A stretch of 64,000 nucleotides of DNA. Source: Aspidapion aeneum. Taxonomy: Eukaryota > Arthropoda > Insecta > Coleoptera > Brentidae. Shown piece by piece: positions 32,165 to 43,794 of the stretch. The notes under the pieces were generated by a model. The model saw only the letters and a program-made list of their open reading frames with translations, was not told the origin of the DNA and ran no database searches. Made by a program: the position numbers and the translations under genes. The DNA lies in the NCBI GenBank assembly GCA_963576565.1, contig OY755039.1, positions 27,604,602 through 27,668,601 on the forward strand. The letters are read 5' to 3'. How positions within the stretch are numbered: the first letter of the stretch is position 1; each line of letters begins with the position of its first letter.

Positions 32165-32778
32165 GATAAGGAGAGAGGTAAAAAAAAATAAACAAAGCGA
32201 ACCAGTAAGACTCTTCATTGGGTGGTCCAAGAAACTACAGATAAGATCAAGAATGCCAAATAGATAAACTGGATCCATGATAAGGTAAATAATTATTTAA
32301 ATGTTTTATATAACTTTTTCTGGTCTACCTGCAATGTTCTTCTTTCAGTTACAGCCTCTTATCAGTTCTTGGTGACAGTCTTTGTCAAGTAGAGATGTTA
32401 TTGTAAACTGGATTAGTAAGTAAAATTTAGTTTGCTTAAGTAGCCCATCACCATTTTTCAAGTCTCGAGCCGCCACTGATTTAAAGCTAGAATCGCCATG
32501 ATGATTGCTAACCCTTATCACAAAGATGAAACTTAGAAATAGAGAAAATAAGAAAGACGTAGAGACAAGAAGAGAGGAAAAAAATAAACAAAGCGAACCA
32601 GTAAGACTCTTCTTTGGGTGGTCCAAAAAACCACAGGTAAGCTCAAAAAAGCCAAATACATAAAGTGGATCCATGAAAAGGTAAATAATCATTTAAATGT
32701 TCTTATATAACTTTTTCTGAAATACCTGCAATGTTCTTCTTTCAGTCACAGCCTCTTACATCAGTCCTTGGTGACAGA
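32165..32778 (+). repeat. Duplicated ~215-bp segment with intron-like pieces
   Basis: 32165-32386 and about 32570-32778 are direct copies (~85-90% by eye). In each, a GT...AG stretch with a pyrimidine-rich 'tgttcttctttcag' end (32285-32348, 64 nt; 32681-32745, 65 nt) separates two parts. Upstream parts translate to similar peptides (NKQSEPVRLF.GWSKK) with a stop. It may be a duplicated exon-intron-exon fragment of an unknown gene. Confidence 0.5.
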
Positions 32779-33528
32779 GCAGACCCTTTTTTTTCCAGAG
32801 AGCTCCAAAAACTAAGTTTAAAAAAAAATTAAGCAAAATTTTTAGGCCTTAATTATCTACCTAAGTATCATCTTGACTTTAACATTGACACATTGTTTGT
32901 GGGTTATTTTGGAGTCAAACAATTTTTTTAAAGGAAATCCCCAATTTATTTTTCTTGATGTTAAAAGACCTCAAACCAACCTTCAAATGATATGTCAATG
33001 GCAAATTTAAAGTAATAATTATAAAGCCTTCAAGATTTGCGTAAAACATTTTCAAGACATTAAGCTGTTCGCTACTTACCTAAAAATCTAAATTTCCTCT
33101 TTTTGAAAATCTGGGACCACCCCAATTGCTGCTTTTAGTTTTGTAATTAAGATTACTTTTAAAGGTAAAAACATATAACATTAATAAATTACGTTAAGTA
33201 AAAATTTTAAAAATTTGACAAGAAAAAAATAAAATATTGAGTTTAACGCAAAAACGGTCCCTAAATGGAAAATTTCAACTATGTGATGGTCCTAAAAACT
33301 ATAGATTCGTTTATTAAGCAATCAAGGAAAATCAAGAACAGAAAAAAATATTTATTTAAGTTTTAAATTGATCAAGACAACATAAAATATTTCTTACTAG
33401 CTGAAATACGAAAACTAAAGTAACAAGTAACGAACAAGCTCTATCTACTATTTGCCTGCGTGCAGTGATTACAAAACACAAAGATTTAACAAAGTCGACA
33501 TTTCGTTATAATGTTAAAAAGAGACATA

Positions 33529-33900
33529 ATACGAGGGTTGTCTTTTAAGTTTGGCATATACAGCTGGAATAAAACATTAGATAACTTTTAAAGACGTTAT
33601 TGTTTCTCAAAGTATTCTCCACAAGTGCTCAAACCAGTTTTTAATGCTTATGTCACATGTCGATCTTCCATAATGAGCAAGTGCACAGCATCGATGTTTT
33701 CCCGGATGACAGCCGGTTTTGCTCCTCGCTAAGGCTCATCCGTTCACGCTTAAATGCTCCATACCAACGAGAAACTGTCGACTGATGTGGTGCTTCATTA
33801 CCGAAAACAGAAATAAACTCGGCAAGGCATTCTTGTTGTTCCTTCAAAAATTGTAAAAAATTATAGCCCGAAAATGTTCTCGGTTTAGTTCTTTTTTTCG
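33529..33900 (-). pseudogene. Mariner-family transposase remnant, internally deleted
   Basis: The minus-strand peptide at 33653-33847 contains ECLAEFISVFGNEAPHQSTV, then SRWYGAF and SLSEEQNRL, the N-terminal DNA-binding region of mariner transposases. A frameshift then leads to ENIDAVHLLIMEDRHVTY, the second helix-turn-helix. The sequence jumps to a C-terminal GEYFEKQ-like end near 33600, so the DDD catalytic domain is missing. The left edge, 'tacgagggttgtctttt' at about 33529, is a typical mariner terminus beginning with TA. Confidence 0.8.
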
Positions 33901-34620
33901 ACTGATTTGTTAACTTAAAAAATTCACTGTATCTATAAAACTATATGTATCGCACAACTTAGGTTGGGTAAAGATTGAGGTTAAGTTTTAGTAACGACAT
34001 TCGATCATTGTCGCTCTTTATGGATGGATATATTTGTTAGGGTTATGTGGTGGTGTTGGCATTCTTTCTTTTACTTTATTGCAAGCAGCATCTAAAAATA
34101 CTTCTGTTTACGGTGTCTAATCTGCCCTATCTTGCGACTAGCTTCTAATCAATGGTGGCTTGAAGCTGCTAAGTGATTAGGCCCGACGTAAGCTATCCCT
34201 CTTGGGAGAAAACAGTGATTGATTGGCAACAGAAGGCTTCTCGTTTGCAGCTAGCTGCTTTCTTCGCAAAAATTGTTATGAAAACGAGTCCAAAACGTTT
34301 GCATCTTATAATTTATCTTTGTTAAAGAATACATCCAAGATTGATTTTGGCTTTATGTTTTCGTTTATATTAAGTAACATTCACCCAAAAAAAAAACTTT
34401 TTTCTTTATCTTGTGGTGTCTGATCTCCAATCCTAAGAAGGAATCATGTTCTTAGCGTTTTTGAGTAAAAATATTTTTACTTTGCACTCTTTAAACGTAA
34501 TTTTAATATAATTTATACGTTATATTTATTTATCTTGTTTGAATAGTTGTTAGTCAGGTTTGAAATAGGTTGTTTTTAGCTTCTTGCCGTTTTGTAATAC
34601 AATATAGTGTGATACAACAT
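33901..34620. other. No gene recognised
   Basis: AT-rich; an open frame at 34223-34423 shows no features. Confidence 0.4.
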
Positions 34621-34624
34621 AAAA

Positions 34625-34790
34625 ATTTTCACAAAAAATCGTAGAATACGAATAATTATGGTGGAGATCTGGTATATAGTGCAGAACTACTCTGCACCTC
34701 CTCCAAGGGGGTGGGAATGAAGTTTTTCAAAAAATGAAGACTAGGGTTAGTTTCACTTTGCTTTTTTAATCCACTATTCTCAGCATTTTT
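34625..34790 (+). repeat. Repeat with an inverted partner at 40245-40435
   Basis: Shares 'aaaatcgtagaata', 'ggagatctgg' and 'tccaagggggt' with the reverse complement of 40245-40435. The two copies flank the RTE element and the MITE cluster in opposite orientation. Confidence 0.7.
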
Positions 34791-35286
34791 GTACATATTT
34801 TAACCAGCAACCCTAAATTAAATCAAAAAACGCAATTTTTTTTATTTTTATTTTATTACTAATCAGGGTTTATCTGGCCCGGATGATAGCACCCTGTAAG
34901 GGTTCCTGCCTAGGACCACATGTGAAGAAGATGCTGCCATGTAGTACCGGCGTTGAAATCGTCAAAGGCTAGGGGAAGAAAAAATCAAAAATCACCTGGT
35001 CCTCCAGGTTGGGGGTTGGGGCATCAGACTAACTCTCTGAAACCCGGAAAAAACGTAAACAGTTAAAAAACCCAATCAAACGCCTCGGAAAGAAAAGAAA
35101 AACCTAAGATGAACCAAGCAAAGAAACAGGAATATGATTTTTGGTACATGGAACGTGCAAGGAATAGGTCGAAAAGTTAATGAAATAGTACATGAGTGCA
35201 GCAGAATGAAGGTAGACCTTACCGTACTAACAGAAACGAAAAAGAAAGGAAAATAATCTGAAAACCTAGGACAATATGACCATTTC

Positions 35287-35423
35287 CATGGGCGCACCCA
35301 GGGGCCTAAGATTTTTTTATATATTTTCCACATATTTCATGAATAAACACAAAAAATAGCATGAAATACGACATCATAAAGCCTCGCCCCCCCCCCCAAG
35401 ACATATTTCTGGGTGCGCTACTG
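35287..35423. mobile_element. 137-bp hAT-like MITE in the RTE endonuclease
   Basis: Ends are CATGGGCGCACCCAG and, inverted, CAGTAGCGCACCCAG, starting CA as hAT elements do. CCATTTC occurs on both sides (35280-35286, 35424-35430). hAT duplications are normally 8 bp; 7 match here. It contains a C-run (13 C) near 35387. Confidence 0.75.
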
Positions 35424-35478
35424 CCATTTCTATAGCGGAGTGGCAAAATAAAAACATGCTCAACAAGGAGTATCTATT

Positions 35479-37432
35479 TTGGTCAACAAAAGATTTAGAA
35501 AATTTATCACTAACTGGGAACCAGTAAATGAAAGGCTAATTAAAATGAATATAACAATAAAAGGAATGAGACTTACGATTCTTGGAATCTATGCGTATAA
35601 TGACAATGCAAATGTAGCCGTGAAAGACAATTTTTTTGAAGAAATACACAATGAAATATCAGCAGTAAGTACATCTAGAGAAATTGTCATATTGGGAGAT
35701 TTAAATAGTAGAACCGGTAACAGAGTTAATGATCTGACAGTTGGCCAATATGGCAAAGATGTTATTAATGACAATGGAAACCGGCTAATTACAGTATGTG
35801 AGCAATTAGACCTAAAAATCCAAAACGGTTTTTTTCAACATAAGGAAATACACAAATATACCTGGACGAAACCCTCACAAAACCTGAAATCCGTCATTGA
35901 TTGTCTTATTACTAAACAAAAGACAAAACTAAAAATTCAAGATGTCAGAAAAAAGCGTGGATCAACATGCGGAAGTGATCACTTTTTTCTGGAGTCCAAA
36001 ATTGTCTTTCCTTATCAAGGCCGAAGACTAAATCAAAAACGTCTTGATGATACAGTGATTGAAGAAATTGATCACTGTAAATATAATCTACTAAGCCTAG
36101 AACATGAGAGCGTAAAAAACTTATACAAAAAGAGACTGAAAGAAAAACTTAATACAAGTTTAGGTGAACCCCAGATCAGGAATACGAATGTATTACATTA
36201 AGCATCCATCAAGCTCCAAAAGAAGCACTAGGATTAGTGGAAGAAACTTCTAAAAAAAGAAAACCATACTGGTGGGATGCTGAGATTGAAAGAGAAATAG
36301 AGGAAAAAAGAAAATTATATCACACCTTATATCACCCAAAAGACAGTTAGAAGCAGAGAAGAATACAAAATCGCGCAATCAAAGGAGAAAAATCATTCGT
36401 TGACGCAAAAGTGCCAGAAAATAGATTCTTACTTAGGAGGTAGGAGAAGTACCGAAAGCTGGAAAACTATAAGATCGATTAAAAAAGAAACATGCAGAGA
36501 TATCATTTCACCAATACCAGACAAAGAATGGGATGAGCATTTTAAAAAACTTTTAACTAAAGATAGATCAGAATTCAAGGAAGAAGAAAGAGACAATATA
36601 ATTAGAACGATGGGATCTCCAGTACCCCTCACAATCTCTGAGGTCAAAATTGTGTGCACAACCTTAAAAAGCGGTAAATCTGCAGGACCCGGAAATATCC
36701 CAGCTGAACTTATTAAATATGGCACTGAAGAACTGTTTTGGAGCTTACGGAATCTTTTCCAAAAATATTTAAATGGAACTGTAGTACCAACAGAGTGGAA
36801 AACGTTATATATATCCACAATACACAAAAAAGGAAGGAAAGATATATGTGACAATTATAGAGGTATATCTGTGACTAGTACGCTAAGCAGAATATACGGT
36901 AAAATAATAAGAAATAAAGTGGAGAGCGAATATAAAGACATGGAGGCAGAAGAACAAGCCGGTTTCAGTTTCAGGTAACCCAAGTTATTGAAAAGAAATT
37001 GCATACGGACAAGAGCCGCATCTGCTTTACGTCGATTTGCAGAAGGCACATGATAGTATACCACTAAATCTACTTTGGAAAGCGTTGGAAAACACAAACA
37101 TAAGCGTACAACTAATTAAGGCCATCAAAGAGTTATACCGCAATAGTAAGGCAAAACTTAAAATAAAAGCAAAACTAACCAAAGGCTTTCAAGTAAATAA
37201 AGGTCTTAAACAAGGTTGCTGTATCTCGCCTACGCTCTTCAAGATATACTTGGAACAAGTATGGAAGAGAAAATGGCAAAACATGGGAATTCCGTTGGAC
37301 GAAACCACCTTGTATACTTTATGTTTCGCCTATGATCAGATAGTAGTGGCTCAGGATTATGACGACCTCGAATATATGACACGAAAACTAATAGAAGAGT
37401 ACAATAACAACGGGAATAGAGTTACAAATTAA
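35479..37432 (+). pseudogene. RTE endonuclease-reverse transcriptase, broken
   Basis: Endonuclease part 35479-36201 is open for 240 codons. A gap with stops follows (36201-36400), then RT: 36400-36978 has KSGKSAGPGNIPAELIKYG and DNYRGISVTS, up to EEQAGF. The frame is lost there and resumes at 37037 with QKAHDSIP, GLKQGCCISPTLF and the active-site box, which reads FAYDQ where FADD is expected. Loss of a catalytic Asp plus frame breaks means no activity. Confidence 0.85.
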
Positions 37433-37850
37433 AGAATAAGGGAAATTATGATAGTGGGTGAACGCACTTTGGTGGATGATGATAAGAACAAAACAACTGG
37501 TGTGGTACGGACATGTACAAAGAATGAATGATGAAAAACTACCTAAATAAATACTACAATGGAAACCAACTGGCCGAAGAAAACGAAGACGGCCAAGGAG
37601 AAGCTGGAGAGAAGGAATAGACAGTGAAATAAGAATAAGAGGCATGGATGATGAATTATGGGCAAACAGAAACGAGTGGAGATTGGGTATCGGAAGACGT
37701 AGAACGTTGTGAAACCGATAAATATATATTTTATTACTGGAAAAAACACCCTTGAGAAATGAATGCTTAACAAATTTAGTTGGCTCATTCAAAAGAACAG
37801 GATTAGAGCTTTAATTTAGTGTATCGCTTACCTGATTTAATAAATAAATA

Positions 37851-38300
37851 AACTGGTAAAATTTTTTTTAAGTCACAAGCTTTTATAAAATGCACTAAAA
37901 ATTAAAAAATAATTTTCTAACATTCTAATATTATTATAATAATAAAAGCGATGGCCGACTGATGAAAATTTTGACGATGTTAGCACGATAAGATATCCGT
38001 ATCAATTAAATATCACTATTTGCAAGAATCAATCTAGCAGAAAACCACCCCAACCCGACCCAAGATACCCCAGCATTTCTCTGACAATGGCATAACATTG
38101 CGTCACATCAAACATATTTTTGATGACCTTCTATGTTGAATATTCTTTAAGTGTTTGGATCACAAATTTAGATTAACTTATGCTTTGATTTGCGGCCATC
38201 GCTTTTATTATTATGATAATATTAGAATGTTAGAAAATTATATTTTAATTTTTAGTGCATTTTATAAAAGCTTGTGACTTAAAAAAAAAATTTGCCAATT
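37851..38300. mobile_element. 450-bp foldback/MITE with ~106-bp arms
   Basis: Arms 37851-37956 and 38194-38300 are near-perfect inverted copies, each containing 'aagtcacaagcttttataaa' and ending inward at GCGATGGCC. The core (237 bp) is non-coding. It abuts the 3' tail of the RTE LINE. Confidence 0.85.
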
Positions 38301-38429
38301 TATTTTCTACTTTTTAGTCTCAGCTATCTACTCTATTAAATGAAAATATTTGTTCAACAACAGAACAGAAGAGTTTATTCTAGATTATAATGAAATCGCT
38401 GATCGTGAGTTGTTTGGAAACTCATTTTT

Positions 38430-39350
38430 TATTGGGGGAAGGAAAGGGTGGGGGTAGAGGTAGAAATATATTTTTTGTTTGGGCTTTATTGCCATGGGAC
38501 CTTTATGCATATACCAAATTTTATAAAAGTCATTAGAAGTGAAGTGTGTCAAAAACGCATTTTTTATGGAAGGGGGTGGGGGGTAGGGTGGGAGGACATT
38601 TTTTCATTATTGTTGTATTGTCATGGGACTACTATATGTATACCAAATTTCATCCAAATCGGATAATGGGAAGTGTGTCAAAAACGCATTTTTCTATAGA
38701 TGGGGGTGGGCGTAGGAGTGGTAAGATTTTTTTTTCAATGTTTTATTGTCATCAGACCACTATATGTATACCAAATTTCATCCAAATCGGATAATGGGAA
38801 GGGTGTGAAAAACGCATTTTCTATGGAAGGGGGTGGGGGTAGGGGTGGGAGGATATTTTTTTTTAATGTTGTATTGTCATGGGACCACTATGTGAATACC
38901 ACATTTCGTCCAAATCGGATAATGGGAAGTGTGTCAAAAACTCATTTTTCTATGAAAGGGGGTAGGGGTGGGAGGATATTTTTTTCTTAATATTGTATTG
39001 TCATCGGACCACTATGTGTATACCAAATTTTATCCAAATCGGACAACGGGAAGTGTGTCAAAAACACATTTTTCTATAGAAGGGGTGGGGGTAGGGGTGG
39101 GAGGATATTTTTTCTTAATGTTGTATTGTCATGGGACCACTATATGTATACCAAATTTCATCCAAATCGGATAACGGGAAGTGTGTTAAAAACAAATTTT
39201 TCTATGGAAGGGGGTGGGGGTAGGGGTGGAAGGATATTTTTTTCTTATTGTTGTATTATCTTCGGACCACTATGTGTATACCAAATTTTATCCAAATCGG
39301 ATAACGGGAAGTGTGTCCAAAAACGCTTCACAAAATTTGATAGATAGTTA
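38430..39350 (+). repeat. ~125-bp tandem array, 7-8 units
   Basis: Units share CCAAATTTCATCCAAATCGG, GGGAAGTGTGTCAAAAAC and a G-rich 'ggggtgggggtagg' block. Starts (GAAGTGTGTC) lie near 38537, 38668, 38796, 38924, 39048, 39177 and 39306. Several open frames run through it only because the unit lacks stops. It ends with a short 'gatagttagatagtta' run. Confidence 0.85.
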
Positions 39351-39407
39351 GATAGTTAGATAGTTAGACAGAACATCTGAAGCTAAATAAAAGCTTGTAA
39401 AAACACC

Positions 39408-40047
39408 CATACATGGTGTCGAATTGGGGGTGGTTTCTTAAAAGAAAAGTTATTTTTTCTCATAAAACATAAGTTTTTCAAAAACTTGTAGAGACCAATC
39501 TTGTAGAGATTAATACTGCCTGCAAAAAAATATATAGCTTAGCTTACTAGTTTGAATTCGTAGCTGTCCAGGACAGCTTCAATGTGTGAGAAAAAATCTA
39601 TGTCTTTGTTTTATTATATAAAACAGAATTGGTTATAACATTTTTATAGCACGTAAACTTTCCAATCGATTAATGTATGATGCAGCTACATATCTATATT
39701 AGCACGACTAAGAGCAGTACTTATTTTAAATTTTACGGGCTATAAAAAATGTTTTGAGGTATCTCATATTGGTTGTCCAGAAATCTGTGATTTATAAAAC
39801 AAAAATATAGATTGTTCCTAAATTCACAAATTTAAGGTTTCCTGGACAGCTACGAATTTAAACTAGGAAGCTAAGTAATATATTTTTTTGTAACCAGTTT
39901 CAATCTCTACAAGAATGGTCTTACCGAGTTTTTTAAAAAAACTTATGGTTATTAAGAAAACATTGTTTAGTTAAACCTTAGAACAGTGAACTACTTAAAC
40001 AAATAATTTTACTTTTAAGAAACTACCCCTAACTCGACACCCTGTGG
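39408..40047. mobile_element. 640-bp element with long imperfect terminal inverted repeats
   Basis: The left end (…CATGGTGTCGAATTGG) and inverted right end (CCACAGGGTGTCGAGTTAGG) match. Similarity extends ~170 bp inward to 'gtagctgtccagga'. No ORF. The end sequence 'acagggtgtc' resembles other insect MITE termini. Confidence 0.7.
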
Positions 40048-40214
40048 TAATTTTGGAACAACATAAATAAGTAATACACCAAATTAAAGCCCTAACCTTG
40101 TACTTTTGAAAGCACCTACTAGATTTAATCAGCATCCATTTCTCAAAGGTATTTTTGCCAATATTTTTTTTTTTTTTTAAACAGGTTTTTAGACCTAATT
40201 TGGGTGTTGCTGAA

Positions 40215-40243
40215 TATACCGAACCGAACCGAACCGAACCGAC
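40215..40243 (+). repeat. (CCGAA)n short array
   Basis: Four to five CCGAA units. The same pentamer recurs at 51687-51760, 52112-52126, 62604-62616 and 62871-62881. Confidence 0.85.
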
Positions 40244-40244
40244 C

Positions 40245-40435
40245 CCCCACTATGGGCTGTTGATGGCTAAATTATGTATGTAAATAGTGGATTCAAAAAA
40301 CCAAAATGAAACTAACCCGAGCTTTAATTTTTTGAAAAAACGCGTCAACCCCCTTGGAAAGTGTGCAGAGTGATTCTGCACTACATGCCAGATCTCCATT
40401 ATAAAAATTTGTATTCTACGATTTTTTCTGAAAAT
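40245..40435 (-). repeat. Inverted partner of the 34625-34790 repeat
   Basis: In reverse complement it matches 34625-34790, with moderate divergence. Confidence 0.7.
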
Positions 40436-40772
40436 TTTGATCTATTACACATAATTCTGTCACAAACAGACAAGCAACAAATCATTTCAGAACTGATTAT
40501 GTTGCAATTTCTGAGTTATTTTTCATTTCAGTGAAAACATCTTTCGCTTGTAGTGCCCATAATTTGCAACATAACGGCTTTTTTTCTAAGGTTTAATAGC
40601 TACGTTTAAATTTTTAAATTAGTTTTGCAATAAAGGAAACCGATCTAGCTTTTTTTATGAACATTTGATTTCTAAGACACTATTTTAACTTCTTCGCATA
40701 TTTCAGGTTCCTTGGATTTTGCTTTGGATTAGTTGAAGTAGAGTATTCCTTGAGTCATATGGCCAAGACATT

Positions 40773-41618
40773 ACCACTAGTATTTACTAAACGGTCTACA
40801 GTGCTAAGTGCTACAATCCTAGGTTTAAAAGTTCACATTTTGATTGAAGGTTTAATTTATTTTTCCCGTGAATGCAATAATTAATATTTATATAAATTGT
40901 TCATAAATACCTTACGATATGGGTCATCTTTTTTCATTGTAACAAAGACATTATTTCCACACAAAGGTTATAAATAAATGAAAATAATAATATATTTTGG
41001 TCTAAAAATGGTAGCCATATTTAAACCTCCAAACGTCACTAGGAAATGTCAAATAAAAACGGTGTAAGTCAGTGTCAGCTGTCCGCTATATTTTACATGT
41101 TAATTTTTTAGACAAGTTAGCGACGATTAAACCGCTGGTCGATTGTTTTGGTGAATGTGTAATTGAAAAGGGATTCTAATATATCTTGTGTTTTTTCCAG
41201 TATTTAAATATTGATACGTATTTAATACGGTAATGCATCCACAGATATAGTTTTAAGTTATTTATGTATTATTCAGCATTGAATATTTTTGTATATAAGT
41301 TTTTTTGTCAATCATGGATTATATTTTTAACAGGAATCCTACGACTGCAAGGACTAAATTTCCAAAAAATTACATTTCGTTACAGAATTTTTATGTGGAT
41401 TTTCTGTATTTTTAAAGTTAATTTGAATTTATATGTGATGAAACTCACTGAGAAATGCTTACTATCATACTGCACATTAGGGTGAACCAAATCTTTGCAG
41501 TTATTTAACCTGTGAGCATTAAAAAAATATACTTAAACCGGTCGGTATCAAGTCTATAGACTTGATACTTAAACCCGGTCTACAATCAAGTCTTAAGGTC
41601 TTACTAAATACTGGTGTA
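40773..41618. mobile_element. ~846-bp relative of the 14127-14524 MITE
   Basis: Ends match the smaller copy (right end inverted: ACACCAGTATTTAGTAAG), as do internal words 'atattttggtctaaaaatgg' and 'aaaccggtcggtatcaag'. It is about twice as long because of extra central sequence (41020-41510). A perfect 24-bp palindrome lies at 41545-41568. Confidence 0.65.
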
Positions 41619-42644
41619 CAAGTTTATTAACAATAATTGTTAAAAGTAAATATATTTCGATTTTTAGTTTTCTAAGAATTTCCTAGTTACTCAACTACTC
41701 AACCGACCGAGGACCCCAAAAAGGTTGATTTTTCTGATTATATCTTTATTTAGTGTTTAGGCCTCGGTGCCATTAAGCAGAATTAAAAATTTCCAAATTT
41801 AAAGGCAATTTGAGACCACCCAACTACATTCAATAGTAACATTTGAGATATTATCAGACCATTTATTTGTTTAACTAAGCTCAAGGAAACAAACCGAGGG
41901 TTGGAAAACCGCTTTGTTGCGGTTCGCAGTTGTTAAACAGCCCCTCAAGGCACCGACCGCATCCCTTTCATCCCCATTTGCTTTGCTCATGATCCATTTG
42001 TTAATTAAGACATCCCACTCATAGTGTCTATACCCCAACTGCAATAGATAAACTATAAAAAACTATCAAAACATTTTTACCAACATTCTGTCAAATCATG
42101 TAGTTACGTGGGATGTAAGTTCCAAAGCCACTAAAACTCACGCATGCGTTTTAACCAAAATCCTTCCAGTTCAAGCTAGGCACATTAAGAATTAAGGAGT
42201 GTCATTGCTTTGAGGATCGCGTATCAGAATGGATAAAATACATAGACACACTTTATGGATCAGGTATGTAAGCACCAAATAATTTAAAGTTTAAGTCAAG
42301 TCCATTTGATTTTTAGAAATCTATGACGTTGCTCGCGAAAATAAAGTTTTCCTAATTCAGCGAGGTTTTCGTCTCCAACATTAAAGTAGTTTGAGTGGAA
42401 AACTTAAATAGACGCACTTGCTTGATAGACGTCTAGAGTGGTTTTGCGGAATATATGTGAAAGTTTTAAACTAAGAAAGTTTACATATCTAACTGCTCGT
42501 CAAACGTTTAAGACAACATTGGATTTTTTGTGGGTACATCAAATATTTAAGATATAATTAGTTTCTTTTGTAGAAATAGCGAGAATACTTTTAATTATGA
42601 AGGTTCGATATGATAGTTTTTTTGTTCTACAGTAAAGTTTAAGC
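41619..42644. other. No gene recognised
   Basis: Less AT-rich in 41680-41990, but I see no supported ORF or repeat. Confidence 0.4.
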
Positions 42645-43447
42645 AAAGGCAAAAAAAAATACAGGCCACCACGACTCGAAAAATTTTTATTCTGGGCTGA
42701 ATTTTACACTGAGTCTTATGGCGGAGTAGAGGTTTATTTATGATATTTTCAAAATGGCACTACAGATTTTCGTGAAATTTTAGTGAAATATTCTCAGACA
42801 TTATCCCGATATTCCACCAAACTTTTGTATTAAAGGTGACTAAAAGGTTAAAATCTTAAAGATTTATCATTCTTTATTTTGAATTTAAACTTCCCGCCAT
42901 GCACGTCAACTGTTAGATTTGACATGGACTTGACTTTGTCATGGCATTTGCTTATTTGTTTGTATTGTAAAACGTTTTCGTTTTTTAATGAATTTTTACA
43001 ATAAAGTTCATTTAAAATCCAAAAATACCAGTGTTAATGTTTTTAAAACAAATTACACGACAAAAAACATTTTTTGATGTTGTAATTTGTGTAAACACAT
43101 GTAAAGAACTATATTAAGTTTTAAAAATATGCCGAATATAAACACATTCGCTTCTGTTTTAAATTTAATTTTTGTGTGAGCTAATGAAGCGGTTTTTAAA
43201 AATTAAGGAGTACTATACATTTAAAAAAGTTGTTTTCCAAGAATATAGTAAAAATATATGTAAAAACAATGTCAAAACCGACATTATGTGGAAAAAATAT
43301 TAAATATTCATGAACCGTCATTTTAACATCAACATTTCAAAGACAATCAGCTGTGGCGTGACGTGACCATCAAAAAGGAATTTAGCCTTCGCTGTGACGC
43401 CAACAAAGTTGTAGATCGTGGCCTGTCTGTTTTGATAGCCCTGGTTT
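42645..43447 (+). repeat. Foldback repeat, copy B
   Basis: 42645-43140 matches the left arm of copy A (1345-1862), including 'gtgaaattttagtgaaatat'-like sequence. 43141-43445 matches copy A's loop (1863-2175) in the opposite orientation. The second arm is missing. Confidence 0.75.
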
Positions 43448-43723
43448 AAGCAAAAACCTTATAACCTAAATACAGGTTATTTCCATTCATTCTTACACAT
43501 GACGTTTGAACATTCAAAATCATGCCGTGACATCACTACATGATTTGAGAAATTGTCAAAAATTTATTTTATTTTTTCGATCGAGTGAAAATTTATCAAA
43601 TTGCAGTTTTTCTTAATATAATAGTGTGAGGTTTTCAAATACAAAATTGCAAATAATGCAAGGACCTAAAACTATAAACAACAAGGGAAATTAAAGAAAG
43701 AAAAATAAGAAAAAAGTTTTATG

Positions 43724-43794
43724 TCTTCGGCCGGGACTCGAACCCGGAACTCTTGCTCTGTACGCAAACGCTCTCTACATTAAGCCACCGAAGA
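43724..43794 (-). tRNA. tRNA-like sequence, apparent anticodon ACA
   Basis: 71 nt that fold as a cloverleaf: 7-bp acceptor stem TCTTCGG/CCGAAGA, D stem GCTT/GAGC, anticodon stem TTTGC/GCAAG with loop GTACAGA, and T arm CCGGG-TTCGAGT-CCCGG. The B box matches consensus and a T6 run follows the 3' end by about ten bases, as a Pol III terminator would. Oddities: no GG in the D loop, G at position 32, and an anticodon ACA (Cys codon UGU) that eukaryotes do not normally use. It is probably a tRNA pseudogene or the head of a tRNA-derived SINE. Confidence 0.55.

Larger units (their letters stand above)
34870..37850 (+). mobile_element. RTE-type LINE, decayed
   Basis: Non-LTR element with a single main ORF. 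Endonuclease starts near 35138 (GTWNVQGIGRKVNEIV) and is interrupted by a MITE at 35287-35423. It continues at 35479-36201 (LGDLNSRTGN, KSVIDCLI, GSDHF). The RT region follows, then a C-terminal part at 37500-37712 (WYGHVQRMNDEKLP, then RRKRRRPRRSW). A (TAAA)n-like tail is at 37838-37850. Many stops and shifts. Confidence 0.8.

Noticed and set aside
38448..39347. Glycine-rich overlapping open frames
   Set aside because: Produced by the ~125-bp tandem array; no start context and no conserved frame.
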